Below are positions 55,038 through 64,000 of a stretch of DNA of 64,000 nt, piece after piece. Origin of the DNA: an uncultured Erythrobacter sp. Its GTDB lineage: Bacteria > Pseudomonadota > Alphaproteobacteria > Sphingomonadales > Sphingomonadaceae. The stretch lies in NCBI GenBank assembly GCA_947488085.1, contig CANKYI010000001.1:1178001-1242000 (forward strand). The letters run 5' to 3'. A model generated the notes under the pieces. The model was given only the letters and a program-made list of their open reading frames with translations. It was not told where the DNA came from and did no database searches. Within the stretch, counting starts at the first letter, position 1. Each line of letters starts with the position of its first letter. The translations under genes and the position numbers were made by a program.

Positions 55038-56417
55038 TTGTCCGACGATATTCCAGACTTCGACGATACGCCTGCCGATCGCTCCCGCGAACGCGCAGTG
55101 CCATCGGGCCGCATGGCGCGCTTTGGCACATTTGGTCGTCTCGTTGGCGGTGTTGCGGGCGGCATGGCCGCAGAAGGCGCGCGACGGCTGACAAGTGGCG
55201 AAAGTCTTTCCCCACGCGACCTAATCCTGACGCCGGGTAATGTTCAACGGATGACTGACCGGCTTGCCCACCTTCGCGGTGCGGCGATGAAGATGGGGCA
55301 GATGATCAGCCTTGATTCCGGCGACTTCCTCCCGCCGGAACTTGCGAAAATACTGGCTACGTTGCGCGATCAGGCGAATTTCATGCCGACCAAACAGCTC
55401 GATACGGTGCTGCGGTCGGAATGGGGACCGGATTGGCGGCGTCAGTTTAAATGGTTCAACCCACGCCCGATCGCGGCGGCGAGCATCGGTCAGGTGCATA
55501 AAGCTCTGACCCGAAATGGCGAATTGCTCGCGATCAAAGTGCAATATCCCGGCGTTGCAAAAAGCATCGACAGCGATGTCGACAATGTAATGACGCTGCT
55601 CAAAGTCGCCGGTTTTGCCCCGCCCGAACTCGAGATTGACCGATTGCTGACGGCGGCCAAGCAACAACTTCACGAGGAAGCCGATTACAAGCGTGAAGGC
55701 GCACAGATGGCGATGTACCGCGAACGGCTCGCTGGCGTCGAAGGGTTCGTTGTGCCCGAACTTCACGAAGAGCTAACGCGCGATTCGATCCTTGCAATGA
55801 GTTTTGAAGAAGGCGTCAGCATCGAGGAACTGGAGAACGAGACGCCTGAGCGCCGCGATGCCACGGTGGAGCGTTTGATGCAGTTGGTCGCGCGCGAATT
55901 GTTCGATTTTGGCGTAATGCAAACCGACCCGAACTTTGCCAATTTCCGCTTTCGCAAAGAGACCGGTGAAATCATCCTGCTCGACTTTGGCGCGTGCCGT
56001 CCGGTCGACCCCGATGTTGCCAATGGCTATCGCAAGATGTTGATCGCAGGGCTAAAAGGCGACCGCGAGCAGGTTCTCGCCGCGACTATCGAGTCTGGCT
56101 TTATGATGCCGATTGTCGCGGAAAAGCACCCCGAACGCGTGGGTAAGATGATCGACATCGTCATCAACGAAATGCGCGAAGACAAGCCCTTCGATTTCGG
56201 TGACCGCGCATTCGTCCCATTGCTTCGCGATGAGGGCATGGAAATCGCCAAGGACAAGGACACTTGGGCCTTTCCACCCATCGAAACGCTGTTCGTCCAA
56301 CGCAAGGTTAGCGGCACCGCACTGCTTGGCGCACGGCTCAAAGCACAGGTCAATATCCGCCGAATGACAGAGGAGGTGCTGGCGAGTACCAAACCCCTGC
56401 CAGCACGCGCAGCCTAG
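55038..56417 (+). CDS. ABC1/UbiB-family atypical kinase
   Basis: A 459-residue protein of the ABC1/ADCK/UbiB family. Motifs include the N-terminal KMGQ (KxGQ), the alanine-rich loop AAASIGQVHKA, QTDPNFANF and DFGACRPVD. Relatives act in ubiquinone synthesis or lipid/quinone handling as ATPases or atypical kinases. I start it at a TTG (55038) with GAAGGA 11 bases upstream. The next ATG (55113) would lose the DDTPADRSRERAVPSGR stretch, which I recall as conserved in related proteins. The stop overlaps the convergent DUF885 gene by four bases. Confidence 0.88.
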   Translation: MSDDIPDFDDTPADRSRERAVPSGRMARFGTFGRLVGGVAGGMAAEGARRLTSGESLSPRDLILTPGNVQRMTDRLAHLRGAAMKMGQMISLDSGDFLPPELAKILATLRDQANFMPTKQLDTVLRSEWGPDWRRQFKWFNPRPIAAASIGQVHKALTRNGELLAIKVQYPGVAKSIDSDVDNVMTLLKVAGFAPPELEIDRLLTAAKQQLHEEADYKREGAQMAMYRERLAGVEGFVVPELHEELTRDSILAMSFEEGVSIEELENETPERRDATVERLMQLVARELFDFGVMQTDPNFANFRFRKETGEIILLDFGACRPVDPDVANGYRKMLIAGLKGDREQVLAATIESGFMMPIVAEKHPERVGKMIDIVINEMREDKPFDFGDRAFVPLLRDEGMEIAKDKDTWAFPPIETLFVQRKVSGTALLGARLKAQVNIRRMTEEVLASTKPLPARAA

Positions 56418-58183
56418 CCAGCGTCCTCAGCCAACTCGGCCGCGATCCAGCGATCCACATGCGCCTCCAGCACAGAAAGCGGGATCGCCCCGTTCTCCAG
56501 CACCGTGTCATGGAACGCCCGTAGATCGAAATCCGCGCCCAACGCTTCTTCCGCCCGCCCGCGCAGTTCGCGGATTTTCAGCTCGCCAACTTTGTAAGCC
56601 AGCGCCTGCCCCGGCCACGTCATATAACGGTTGACCTCGGCATCGATGTTAGCAGGCGAAAGCGCCGTATTGTCGAGCATATAGGCGACCGCCTGACTCT
56701 TGGGCCAACCCTTGGAATGGAGGCCAGTGTCGACCACTAACCGGGTCGCGCGCCACATCTCATAGGAGAGCCGCCCCATTTCCTTGGCGGGCGTGTCGTA
56801 AATGCCCATCTCAATCCCGAGCCGCTCTGAATAGAGCCCCCAGCCCTCGACAAACGCTGTGAAAAATGTGCCATTCGCTCGCAGGGGATGGATGTCGAGC
56901 TCTTGCTGCAATGCGATCTGCAAGTGGTGTCCCGGCATCGCCTCATGCACTCCCAATGCGGGCAATTCCCACAAGGGACGTTGGTCCAGCTCGGTGAGGT
57001 TCAGCCGGTAAATCCCCGCTTGCCCGTTCTCCAACGCGCCCGGTTCGTAATAGGCCGTGGTGTTCCCCGGCGCGACTGCCGCTGGCATGGCTTGCACGGT
57101 GTATGGCTGGCGCGGGAGGGTGCCGAATAATTGCGGCAGGAACCCATCGATGTGCTTGGCGAGAGCCTGTGTGTAGCGCAGATATTCGCCTTCGTCGGTC
57201 ATGTAATATTGCGGGTCAGTGCGCAGATGCTCGATAAAGGTCTCACGCGTGTCGAACCCAGCCTCGGCGGCGACTTCCTCCATCTCGGCCCGAATGCGTG
57301 CGACTTCGGAGAGCCCCAGCTGGTGCACCTCATCCGGCGTCATATCGGTCGTTGTGAAGCTGCGCACGCGATAGGCGTAGTAGTCGTCGCCACCCGGTGT
57401 TGCGAGCACACCAGGCGTGCCTTCACGGCAATTGGGCTCATACTCCTCGGTGTAGAATTCGTGGAACGCAGTGTACCCCGTCAGCACCGAACCGGTGATC
57501 GCAGCCTCAGCGCGGGTCTTTAACTCCGCCCATTCAGCATCACCTATTGAGGCCGGTTTTTCGCCAGCAAATGGCTGCCACAATGTCGATTGCGTGTGGT
57601 CTTCAACGATGCGCGTTGCAAAGCGTGCCCCAAAGCCCTCCATCGGTTCGCACGGTTGAGTCAGTCCAAGAGCAACCGCCTCTCGGCTGCGCGTAATCCC
57701 CGCTTCATTATAGGCCTCAAAGCCTTCTAACCGGCTGACATAGCTTTCAAAATCTGCACCGGTAAACAGGGGTGTGCGGTAGGGAAGCGAATCCAAACCG
57801 TAGAACCAGCCGCCGCGATTGGTGAACAGGATATAGCGGCTGTGATCATGCGCGCTGGCGGCGATAAAATCCTCCAGACTGGTTTTGAGCACGTCGTAAT
57901 CAACCTGCAGCTCCACACTCAGAGCTTTGGGATCAATCGCCTCCAATGCGGCCAAATGCGCGCGCGCTCCCGCAATCTGTTGCTCATATTTGGCGAGCGA
58001 CAAATCGCCTAACTGCCCATCCCCGCGTCGGTCACCGACACTGGTTGCCAAAAGTGGCGCATCATTCAGCGTGACCTGCCAAACCTCCTCACGCAAGCTT
58101 TCATAATCCTCCGTTGGACCAGCCAATGCGGGGGTAAAGGGCAAAGCGGCCAAGATCAGGCCAGAGAGGAAGTTGCGATACAA
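56414..58183 (-). CDS. Exported DUF885 family protein (putative metallopeptidase)
   Basis: A 589-residue protein with a signal peptide ([17 protein letters not shown], cleavage near 21). A long helical DUF885 domain contains [10 protein letters not shown], a zinc-binding-like HExxxGH motif, with a downstream helix rich in Glu/Tyr ([14 protein letters not shown]). The fold is related to gluzincin/M32-like peptidases. Substrate is unknown, and periplasmic peptide degradation is a reasonable guess. It is divergent from the tyrosine phosphatase gene. Confidence 0.9.
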   Translation of the reverse strand: MYRNFLSGLILAALPFTPALAGPTEDYESLREEVWQVTLNDAPLLATSVGDRRGDGQLGDLSLAKYEQQIAGARAHLAALEAIDPKALSVELQVDYDVLKTSLEDFIAASAHDHSRYILFTNRGGWFYGLDSLPYRTPLFTGADFESYVSRLEGFEAYNEAGITRSREAVALGLTQPCEPMEGFGARFATRIVEDHTQSTLWQPFAGEKPASIGDAEWAELKTRAEAAITGSVLTGYTAFHEFYTEEYEPNCREGTPGVLATPGGDDYYAYRVRSFTTTDMTPDEVHQLGLSEVARIRAEMEEVAAEAGFDTRETFIEHLRTDPQYYMTDEGEYLRYTQALAKHIDGFLPQLFGTLPRQPYTVQAMPAAVAPGNTTAYYEPGALENGQAGIYRLNLTELDQRPLWELPALGVHEAMPGHHLQIALQQELDIHPLRANGTFFTAFVEGWGLYSERLGIEMGIYDTPAKEMGRLSYEMWRATRLVVDTGLHSKGWPKSQAVAYMLDNTALSPANIDAEVNRYMTWPGQALAYKVGELKIRELRGRAEEALGADFDLRAFHDTVLENGAIPLSVLEAHVDRWIAAELAEDAG

Positions 58184-58249
58184 TTTTTTAGCCCCTTTTT
58201 CAGATTGTTATTCTTGCGTTGTCGGATTGTTTTACACTAAGCCAACATT

Positions 58250-58750
58250 ATGAGTACGGGTGCAACCTCTCAACCAGCAATTCTATTTGTGTGCCTAGGC
58301 AATATTTGCCGTTCCCCCATGGCGGAGGGGATGTTGCGCGATGCGGCGGCCAGAGCGTGTCTGGATATCATCGTCGATTCGGTTGGTACCGCCGATTATC
58401 ATGTGAATGATCCGCCTGATCCGCGCGCTATTGCCACTGCCCGTGCGCATGGCGTCGACATATCCGGCGCCCTTGGCCGCAGGTTGGCTGACGAGGATTT
58501 TCACACATTCACCCATATCTTTGCCTTGGATAAAGCCAATATGGCAGGGATCAAGGCGCGCGCGCCGCGTCACGCCACCGCGAGCCTCTCATTGGTGCTT
58601 GATGCGGTGGCAGGAAGCCGCGGTGAAAGCGTCGATGATCCCTATTACGGCGATGAGGCAGGATTTGAGGAATGCTGGCAATCCCTGCGCCCCGCGATTG
58701 ATGCAATGGTCGTGGAATTCGCCAATAAGGGCGTTGATGCACGCTTCTGA
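58250..58750 (+). CDS. Low-molecular-weight protein tyrosine phosphatase
   Basis: A 166-residue phosphatase. The P-loop CLGNICRS (Cys15 nucleophile, Arg21) lies near the N terminus, and the general acid Asp is in VDDPYYGD. These enzymes dephosphorylate tyrosine kinases of exopolysaccharide export or small metabolites. No kinase gene is adjacent. The gene converges on recG with seven bases between them. Confidence 0.95.
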   Translation: MSTGATSQPAILFVCLGNICRSPMAEGMLRDAAARACLDIIVDSVGTADYHVNDPPDPRAIATARAHGVDISGALGRRLADEDFHTFTHIFALDKANMAGIKARAPRHATASLSLVLDAVAGSRGESVDDPYYGDEAGFEECWQSLRPAIDAMVVEFANKGVDARF

Positions 58751-58757
58751 CCGCGGG

Positions 58758-60833
58758 TCATCCACCCCTTAGCAATTGCACACCCCAATCCCGTTCAAAC
58801 AAATACAGCAATATCCGCGCAGCCTCACCGCGCTCTGAGGTTAATCCTCCATCGCGCTCAATCAACAACCGCGCATCGGCATGGGCAATCGGCAACATCT
58901 GTTGCACCTGTTCCAGATCAGCGATGCGAAAGGCAGCTTCGCCGGATTGCCGCGTGCCCAGCAATTCGCCCCCGCCGCGCAGTTGCAAATCCTCCTCCGC
59001 AATCCGAAACCCATCCTGCGTCTCGCGCATCAATGCCAGCCGCTTTTGCGCCGTCTCGCTGAGTTCGGAGCCGCGCAGCAAAAGGCACCGGCTCTTCTCA
59101 CTCCCCCGCCCCACGCGCCCGCGCAATTGGTGAAGCTGCGCAAGGCCAAAGCGTTCAGCCTGTTCGATGACCATCAGAGTTGAGGATGGCACATCAACAC
59201 CCACCTCAATCACCGTAGTCGCCACAAGCAGCTTCGCCTTGCCACTGGCAAACCGCTCCATATTCGCGTCTTTGACCTCAGGTTTTAGCTGGCCGTGGAC
59301 CATCACGACATCATCGCCAAACCGTTCCGCCAATTCGGCATAGCGCGCCTCTGCGGCGGCAATGTCTGACGCTTGAAATGAGCCATTGGCCTCTCGCACC
59401 ATAGGGCACACCCAATAGGCCTGTTGTCCCGTGGCCAAATGCCGCTGAACCCCAGCGATAACGTCTTCGGCGCGATCTTGGGAGACGACCAGCGTATCAA
59501 TCGCCTGTCTACCCGGCGGCAATTCATCGAGGCGGCTAACATCCATCTCGCCATATTGCGCAAGGGTCAGGCTACGTGGAATCGGCGTCGCGGTCATCGC
59601 CAAAGTATGCGGTGCGCGCTTACCCTTTCCCGCCAATGCCAAACGTTGGGCCACGCCAAAACGGTGCTGCTCATCGATCACCACAAGGCCAAGATCTTTG
59701 TAAGCGACGCTGTCCTGAAAAATGGCGTGAGTGCCGACCAGAATGTCGATTGTGCCTTGGAGCAGACCCATCAACAGCCCCTCGCGCTCCTTACCCTTGG
59801 CACGGCCTGTTAACAGCGCGACCTCGACCCCGGTGGGCGCAGCCATGGTGCGCAGCGTTTCAAAATGCTGGCGAGCAAGTATCTCGGTGGGAGCCAGCAG
59901 CGCGGCCTGTTTGCCAGCCTCCACCGCGATTAGCATGGCTTCCAACGCCACGACGGTCTTGCCCGCACCAACGTCACCTTGCAGCAATCGCAGCATTGGT
60001 GCCTCTTGCTGCAAATCGCCCTCAATCTCGGCCACAGAGCGTTTCTGCGCGCCCGTCATTGCAAAGGGCAATTCCAACTTGGCGCGCAAAGCTCCGTCGC
60101 CCTTGAGCGCCTGCCCCTTGCGCCGGCGGCCCTCTGCCTTGACCATCAACAGCGCGAGCGAATTGGCGAGCAGTTCATCATAAGCCAGCCGGTCGCGCGC
60201 TTCCTTATGCACGTCCTTATGCGCCAGATGCATCGCATCACGCCAACTCGGCCAGTTCACCACATCAAATTGTCCCGGCTCGATCCACTCAGGCAACTCT
60301 GGCAATCGCTCAGTCGATTGTGCAACCAAGGCCGCGACGCGGGGCTGTGTCAGCCCCTCCGAAAGAGCATAGACCGGCTCATTCATCCGAGCGAGATGCG
60401 CAGCAGAGGTTTCCTCAACATGATCGGGATGCACGATCTGGAGCATATCGCCATATCGGTCGAGCCGCCCGGCAACCCAGCGCTTCTCTCCCACCGGCAG
60501 CTGCTTCTTGGCCGTATAAGAGGCGCGCCCAAAATAGGTCAGCGCGCAAATATTGCCCGCATCGTCTTGTGCCATAACCCGGTATGGCCCGCGCCCCGGA
60601 TTGTAGGGTGCGCGATGCTCTGTAGCGGTCAGAGCGATGATAACCTGCTCACCCTCGGCCCCTTCATCCAAGTCCGCAATCGCCCGGCGCGAGACGAAGC
60701 GTTCAGGCAGGTGATAGGCGATATCCTTGATCCGGGTCAGGCCCAGCTTCTCCAACGGCTTCGCCATTTTCGGCCCGACACCATCCAGCGTCTGGCTTTC
60801 AGCAAAGATCGGATTGAGAATATCTGGACGCAT
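58758..60833 (-). CDS. recG: ATP-dependent DNA helicase RecG
   Basis: A 691-residue branch-migration helicase. The N-terminal wedge/OB domain (1-230) is followed by superfamily 2 helicase motifs: Walker A LQGDVGAGKTVVA, the DEQH box in VVIDEQHRFG, TATPIPR, and VGVDVPSSTLMVIEQAERFGL with QLRGRVGRG in domain 2. It rescues stalled forks and processes recombination intermediates. It is divergent from sdhE with 56 bases between them. Confidence 0.97.
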   Translation of the reverse strand: MRPDILNPIFAESQTLDGVGPKMAKPLEKLGLTRIKDIAYHLPERFVSRRAIADLDEGAEGEQVIIALTATEHRAPYNPGRGPYRVMAQDDAGNICALTYFGRASYTAKKQLPVGEKRWVAGRLDRYGDMLQIVHPDHVEETSAAHLARMNEPVYALSEGLTQPRVAALVAQSTERLPELPEWIEPGQFDVVNWPSWRDAMHLAHKDVHKEARDRLAYDELLANSLALLMVKAEGRRRKGQALKGDGALRAKLELPFAMTGAQKRSVAEIEGDLQQEAPMLRLLQGDVGAGKTVVALEAMLIAVEAGKQAALLAPTEILARQHFETLRTMAAPTGVEVALLTGRAKGKEREGLLMGLLQGTIDILVGTHAIFQDSVAYKDLGLVVIDEQHRFGVAQRLALAGKGKRAPHTLAMTATPIPRSLTLAQYGEMDVSRLDELPPGRQAIDTLVVSQDRAEDVIAGVQRHLATGQQAYWVCPMVREANGSFQASDIAAAEARYAELAERFGDDVVMVHGQLKPEVKDANMERFASGKAKLLVATTVIEVGVDVPSSTLMVIEQAERFGLAQLHQLRGRVGRGSEKSRCLLLRGSELSETAQKRLALMRETQDGFRIAEEDLQLRGGGELLGTRQSGEAAFRIADLEQVQQMLPIAHADARLLIERDGGLTSERGEAARILLYLFERDWGVQLLRGG

Positions 60834-60889
60834 CGCGCATCACCTATAGCCGCTTGCACCAGTTCTGCGAGTGCCTTACTCCGCCCGAC

Positions 60890-61168
60890 ATGACCGATAT
60901 GCCCACATTCGAGAACCGTCTGGCCCGCGCCAAGTTTCGCGCCTGGCATCGTGGGACGCGTGAGGCCGATTATATGATCGGCGGGTTCTTTGATCGCTAC
61001 CATGCGACTTGGGGACCGGCGGAGATGGACTGGTTCGAAGATCTGCTGGCCGAAGATGACGTGGATGTCATGGCATGGGGCCTGAAAACTGCCGATGTGC
61101 CGGACCGGTTTCAGGGCAAATTGATCGAGTTGATGCAGAAGCTCGACTACGTCGACATCCCAAGCTAG
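60890..61168 (+). CDS. sdhE: Succinate dehydrogenase assembly factor SdhE
   Basis: A 92-residue helical protein with the RGxxE flavinylation motif (HRGTREADYMIGGF), which helps insert FAD into SdhA. The ATG at 60890 is used; another in-frame ATG lies at 60899. The position between recG and mfd is, as far as I know, common in alphaproteobacteria. Confidence 0.93.
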   Translation: MTDMPTFENRLARAKFRAWHRGTREADYMIGGFFDRYHATWGPAEMDWFEDLLAEDDVDVMAWGLKTADVPDRFQGKLIELMQKLDYVDIPS

Positions 61169-61208
61169 AGCGCGCCTCACTCTAACCCCAAGACGCGCCG
61201 TTTAACCT

Positions 61209-64000
61209 ATGCCTGATCTTAACCGCATCCTGAACGCGGACGCGCCGCTGACGCTGTCCTCTATGCCACGCGGCGCTGTGCCGCTGGTGATGAGCGACCT
61301 TGCGCGCGCTGCGAAATCACGGGCGGTCTATATCGCCGCCGATGATGCCGCGATGCGCAGTGTGGCAGAGGCCGCGCGGTTCTTTGCGCCAGAGATCGAC
61401 GTGATTGAGTTGCCCGCATGGGATTGCCTGCCCTATGACCGGGCCAGCCCAGCTCTAACGGTCAGCGCGGCGCGTTTGTCTGCTTTGTTTCGGTTGCAAC
61501 GTCCCGGCTCAACATCACAATTGCTGGTCACAACGATCAATGCGGCTTTGCAAAGGGTCCTCACCCCATTTCGCATTCGTGAGAGCGTGCGCGAATTCAA
61601 ACCCGGCACCACTATCGGCCATGACAGCCTTGCTGCTTTGCTCACCCGTCAGGGATATTCGCGCACGGACACGGTCATTGATCACGGTGAATTCGCGGTG
61701 CGCGGTTCGATTGTCGACATTTTCCCTTCCTCTCTAGATGAAGGGCTGCGGCTCGATTTCTTCGGCGATGAGCTGGAGAGCTTACGGCTGTTCGACACGT
61801 CGACACAGCGTTCGACAGGGCGGCTGGATTCGCACCTGTTGCTGCCCGCATCCGAAGCGCTCTTGGATGAAGACAGTATCAAGCGCTTTCGCTCGCGCTA
61901 TCGCGAAATGTTCGGCGCGAGTGCGACGCAGGACCCGCTTTACGAAGCGGTGAGCGACGGACGACGGCTCGCTGGCATGGAGCATTGGCTGCCTCTGTTT
62001 GAGGAAAAGCTCGCCACATTGTTCGACCATATCGATGCAGAAGATGTGGTGGTGATCGACCAATCCGCCGCAGGAGCCGCTGAAGAGCGTCTATCCGACA
62101 TCGCTGACTATCACGAGCAGCGGAGCCGGCAGAGTGGTGACAAAGCTGGCAGTTACCGCCCACTCGCCACAGATGCACTCTATCTGAGCGATGCGGAGTT
62201 TCAGCCCGCACTGACAGCCGCCACCGCGCACCGCACGAGTGTCTTCGCCTCCCCCGAAAGCGACACAACGCTCGATTTCGGTTTCAAAGCCGCCCGCGAT
62301 TTCACACCTGAACGTGCCCGCGGGGACAATGTCTACGAGGCCGCCGCCAAACATCTGGGAGGCATCGGAAAGGATGGGCGCAAACCGCTGCTGGCCGCTT
62401 ATTCCACCGGCAGCCGCTCGCGCATTGCGTCAATCCTTGATGAAGCAGGTTCGCCCTGCGTTCTGGCCGATAGTTGGCAAGAGGCGCTAGGCCTTTCCGC
62501 AAAGGGTAAGACTGCGGCGATGGTTCTACCGCTGGAAACAGGCTTCGCGAACGACGCGCTGGAGATCCTGACAGAGCAGGATGTTCTCGGCGATCGGCTG
62601 GTCCGGCGAAAGAAGAAGCGCAAGGATTCCGACGCATTCCTCGCTGAGCTTCAAGCGTTGGCGCGCGGTGACCTGGTCGTTCATGTTGAACACGGCATCG
62701 GTAAATATCTCGGCCTCGACCCAGTTCCTGTGGGAAAGAGCCAGCATGATTGCGTCGCGCTCGAATATCGCGGAGGAGACAAACTCTTTATCCCGGTCGA
62801 AAACATCGATGTGCTCACGCGCTATGGATCGTCCGAGGACGCGGTGCAGCTTGACCGGTTGGGCGGCGAGGCATGGCAGAAACGCCGCTCCAAGCTCAAA
62901 GAACGCATCACCGCCATCGCTGGTGAATTGATGAAGATCGCCGCGGAACGCGCGCTTAAAAAAGCGCCCGTGTTCCAAGCGGAAGAGGCTAGTTTTAACC
63001 AATTCGTCGATCGTTTCCCATGGGAGGAAACCGACGATCAAGACGCCGCGATCGCTGATGTTCTGCGCGATTTGGAAAGCGGCAAACCGATGGACCGTCT
63101 GGTCTGTGGCGATGTCGGTTTTGGCAAAACCGAGGTCGCCTTGCGCGCCGCTTTTGTCGCCGCGATGAGCGGGCAGCAAGTTGCCATCGTCGCACCCACC
63201 ACTCTGTTAGCTCGCCAGCATTATCAAAACTTTGTAGAACGTTTTGCAGGCTTTCCTTTGAAAGTCGGACGTCTGTCCCGGCTCGTCTCTTCCAAGGAAA
63301 CGACCGAAACACGCGAAGGGTTGGCAGACGGCACCATAGACCTGGCGATCGGCACCCATGCGATCCTGTCCAAATCCACCGAGTTCAAAAATCTCGGGCT
63401 TGTGATTGTCGATGAGGAACAGCGTTTTGGCGTGACACATAAGGAAAAGCTCAAACAGCTGCGCTCTGATGTGCATATGCTGACACTGACAGCGACGCCC
63501 ATCCCGCGTACTTTGCAAATGGCGATGACGGGCCTGCGCGAGCTTTCGACCATTCAAACCCCGCCGGTCGACCGGTTGGCGGTGCGCACCTATGTGATGG
63601 AGTGGGATGATATGGTGATGCGCGAGGCTCTGCTGCGCGAACATCACCGCGGCGGGCAGAGCTTTATCGTGGTGCCGCGCATCTCCGACATGGCGGATGT
63701 CGAGGAATGGCTGCGTGAAAATGTGCCAGAGGTGAAGAGCATCTCTGCCCACGGCCAAATGGGCGCTGGCGAGATTGAAGAGCGCATGAGCGCTTTTTAC
63801 GACGGCAAATATGAAGTGCTGCTCTCCACCACCATCGTGGAAAGCGGCCTCGATTTGCCGAGCGCCAACACGATCATCATTCACCGCGCCGACCGCTTTG
63901 GCTTGGCTCAACTCTACCAATTGCGTGGCCGCGTGGGTCGATCAAAGCTGCGCGCCTATGCATATCTGACGTATGAGAAAGATGTTCAGCTATCCGAGAT
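61209..64000 (+). CDS. mfd: Transcription-repair coupling factor Mfd (3' truncated by window)
   Basis: The first 930 codons of Mfd, open to the window edge. The N-terminal UvrB-like module ([26 protein letters not shown]) is followed by the RNA-polymerase-interacting CarD-like domain ([17 protein letters not shown]). The RecG-like translocase then has Walker [15 protein letters not shown], the DEEQ box [19 protein letters not shown] and [34 protein letters not shown]. Mfd removes stalled RNA polymerase and recruits UvrA. The C-terminal UvrA-binding-inhibition domain is beyond the window. Confidence 0.97.
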   Translation, partial: MPDLNRILNADAPLTLSSMPRGAVPLVMSDLARAAKSRAVYIAADDAAMRSVAEAARFFAPEIDVIELPAWDCLPYDRASPALTVSAARLSALFRLQRPGSTSQLLVTTINAALQRVLTPFRIRESVREFKPGTTIGHDSLAALLTRQGYSRTDTVIDHGEFAVRGSIVDIFPSSLDEGLRLDFFGDELESLRLFDTSTQRSTGRLDSHLLLPASEALLDEDSIKRFRSRYREMFGASATQDPLYEAVSDGRRLAGMEHWLPLFEEKLATLFDHIDAEDVVVIDQSAAGAAEERLSDIADYHEQRSRQSGDKAGSYRPLATDALYLSDAEFQPALTAATAHRTSVFASPESDTTLDFGFKAARDFTPERARGDNVYEAAAKHLGGIGKDGRKPLLAAYSTGSRSRIASILDEAGSPCVLADSWQEALGLSAKGKTAAMVLPLETGFANDALEILTEQDVLGDRLVRRKKKRKDSDAFLAELQALARGDLVVHVEHGIGKYLGLDPVPVGKSQHDCVALEYRGGDKLFIPVENIDVLTRYGSSEDAVQLDRLGGEAWQKRRSKLKERITAIAGELMKIAAERALKKAPVFQAEEASFNQFVDRFPWEETDDQDAAIADVLRDLESGKPMDRLVCGDVGFGKTEVALRAAFVAAMSGQQVAIVAPTTLLARQHYQNFVERFAGFPLKVGRLSRLVSSKETTETREGLADGTIDLAIGTHAILSKSTEFKNLGLVIVDEEQRFGVTHKEKLKQLRSDVHMLTLTATPIPRTLQMAMTGLRELSTIQTPPVDRLAVRTYVMEWDDMVMREALLREHHRGGQSFIVVPRISDMADVEEWLRENVPEVKSISAHGQMGAGEIEERMSAFYDGKYEVLLSTTIVESGLDLPSANTIIIHRADRFGLAQLYQLRGRVGRSKLRAYAYLTYEKDVQLSE

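Noticed and set aside
59979..60893. 304-codon open frame on the plus strand across recG
   Set aside because: Antisense shadow of recG; also runs into sdhE in another frame.

Overview
The window looks like chromosomal DNA of an alphaproteobacterium, most likely order Sphingomonadales and close to Erythrobacteraceae. The pointers are GTTC-N7-GTTC LexA boxes, an imuA-imuB-dnaE2 mutagenesis set, a PrsK/PrsR/PrsT plus TIGR03013-type glycosyltransferase cluster of the exosortase (XrtA) system, an ScfR-like regulator beside a long-form isocitrate lyase, and several families typical of that group (DUF2842, DUF3429, TIGR02466). This is a family-level inference from protein content; no marker rRNA is present. 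Coding density is very high, and no stretch longer than about 300 bases lacks a gene.

Layout. 1-5559: phosphate regulon (phoR end, pstC-pstA-pstB-phoU, phoB). 5565-12525 (minus): a LexA-box-controlled operon of a DNA-repair radical SAM protein, a DUF4130-UdgX fusion, error-prone polymerase DnaE2 and an extensin-like protein. 12736-13305: NTF2-like lipoprotein, then a terminator. 13373-16172 (minus): imuA-imuB with its own LexA box, followed by a PilZ protein. 16266-19642: NSS transporter, panB, bile-acid-symporter-like protein. 19691-26043 (minus): glycosyltransferase-prsK-prsR-prsT. 26190-29282: ScfR-like regulator divergent from aceA, followed by a 61-aa gene and a run of strong hairpins. 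29696-34264: secreted M20 amidohydrolase, SLC13-type permease, zinc alcohol dehydrogenase. 34261-37190: six-helix membrane protein, tRNA-Leu, inositol-phosphatase-like gene, efp, small exported protein. 37197-44789 (minus): tkt-gap-pgk, a 2OG-oxygenase, a thioesterase, class I aldolase, thiE, ydcF-like. 45067-46966: coiled-coil protein, zapA, 6S RNA, 5-formyl-THF cyclo-ligase, DUF2842. 47062-48768: multi-pass membrane protein with an unassigned, possibly TIR-like cytosolic domain, whose end overlaps tRNA-Asp. 48922-52567 (minus): branched-chain 2-oxoacid dehydrogenase E1alpha-E1beta-E2. 52640-58750: thyA, DUF3429, SDR, ABC1 kinase, DUF885 peptidase-like protein, low-molecular-weight tyrosine phosphatase. 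58758-64000: recG, sdhE and the 5' part of mfd.

Most notable biology. Two SOS operons lie close together. One makes the ImuA/ImuB accessory proteins. The other places the DnaE2 translesion polymerase directly behind a radical SAM protein and a uracil-DNA-crosslinking UdgX domain. This suggests a combined damage-processing and mutagenic-bypass module. The 568-aa membrane protein beside tRNA-Asp is the other candidate for an undescribed function.
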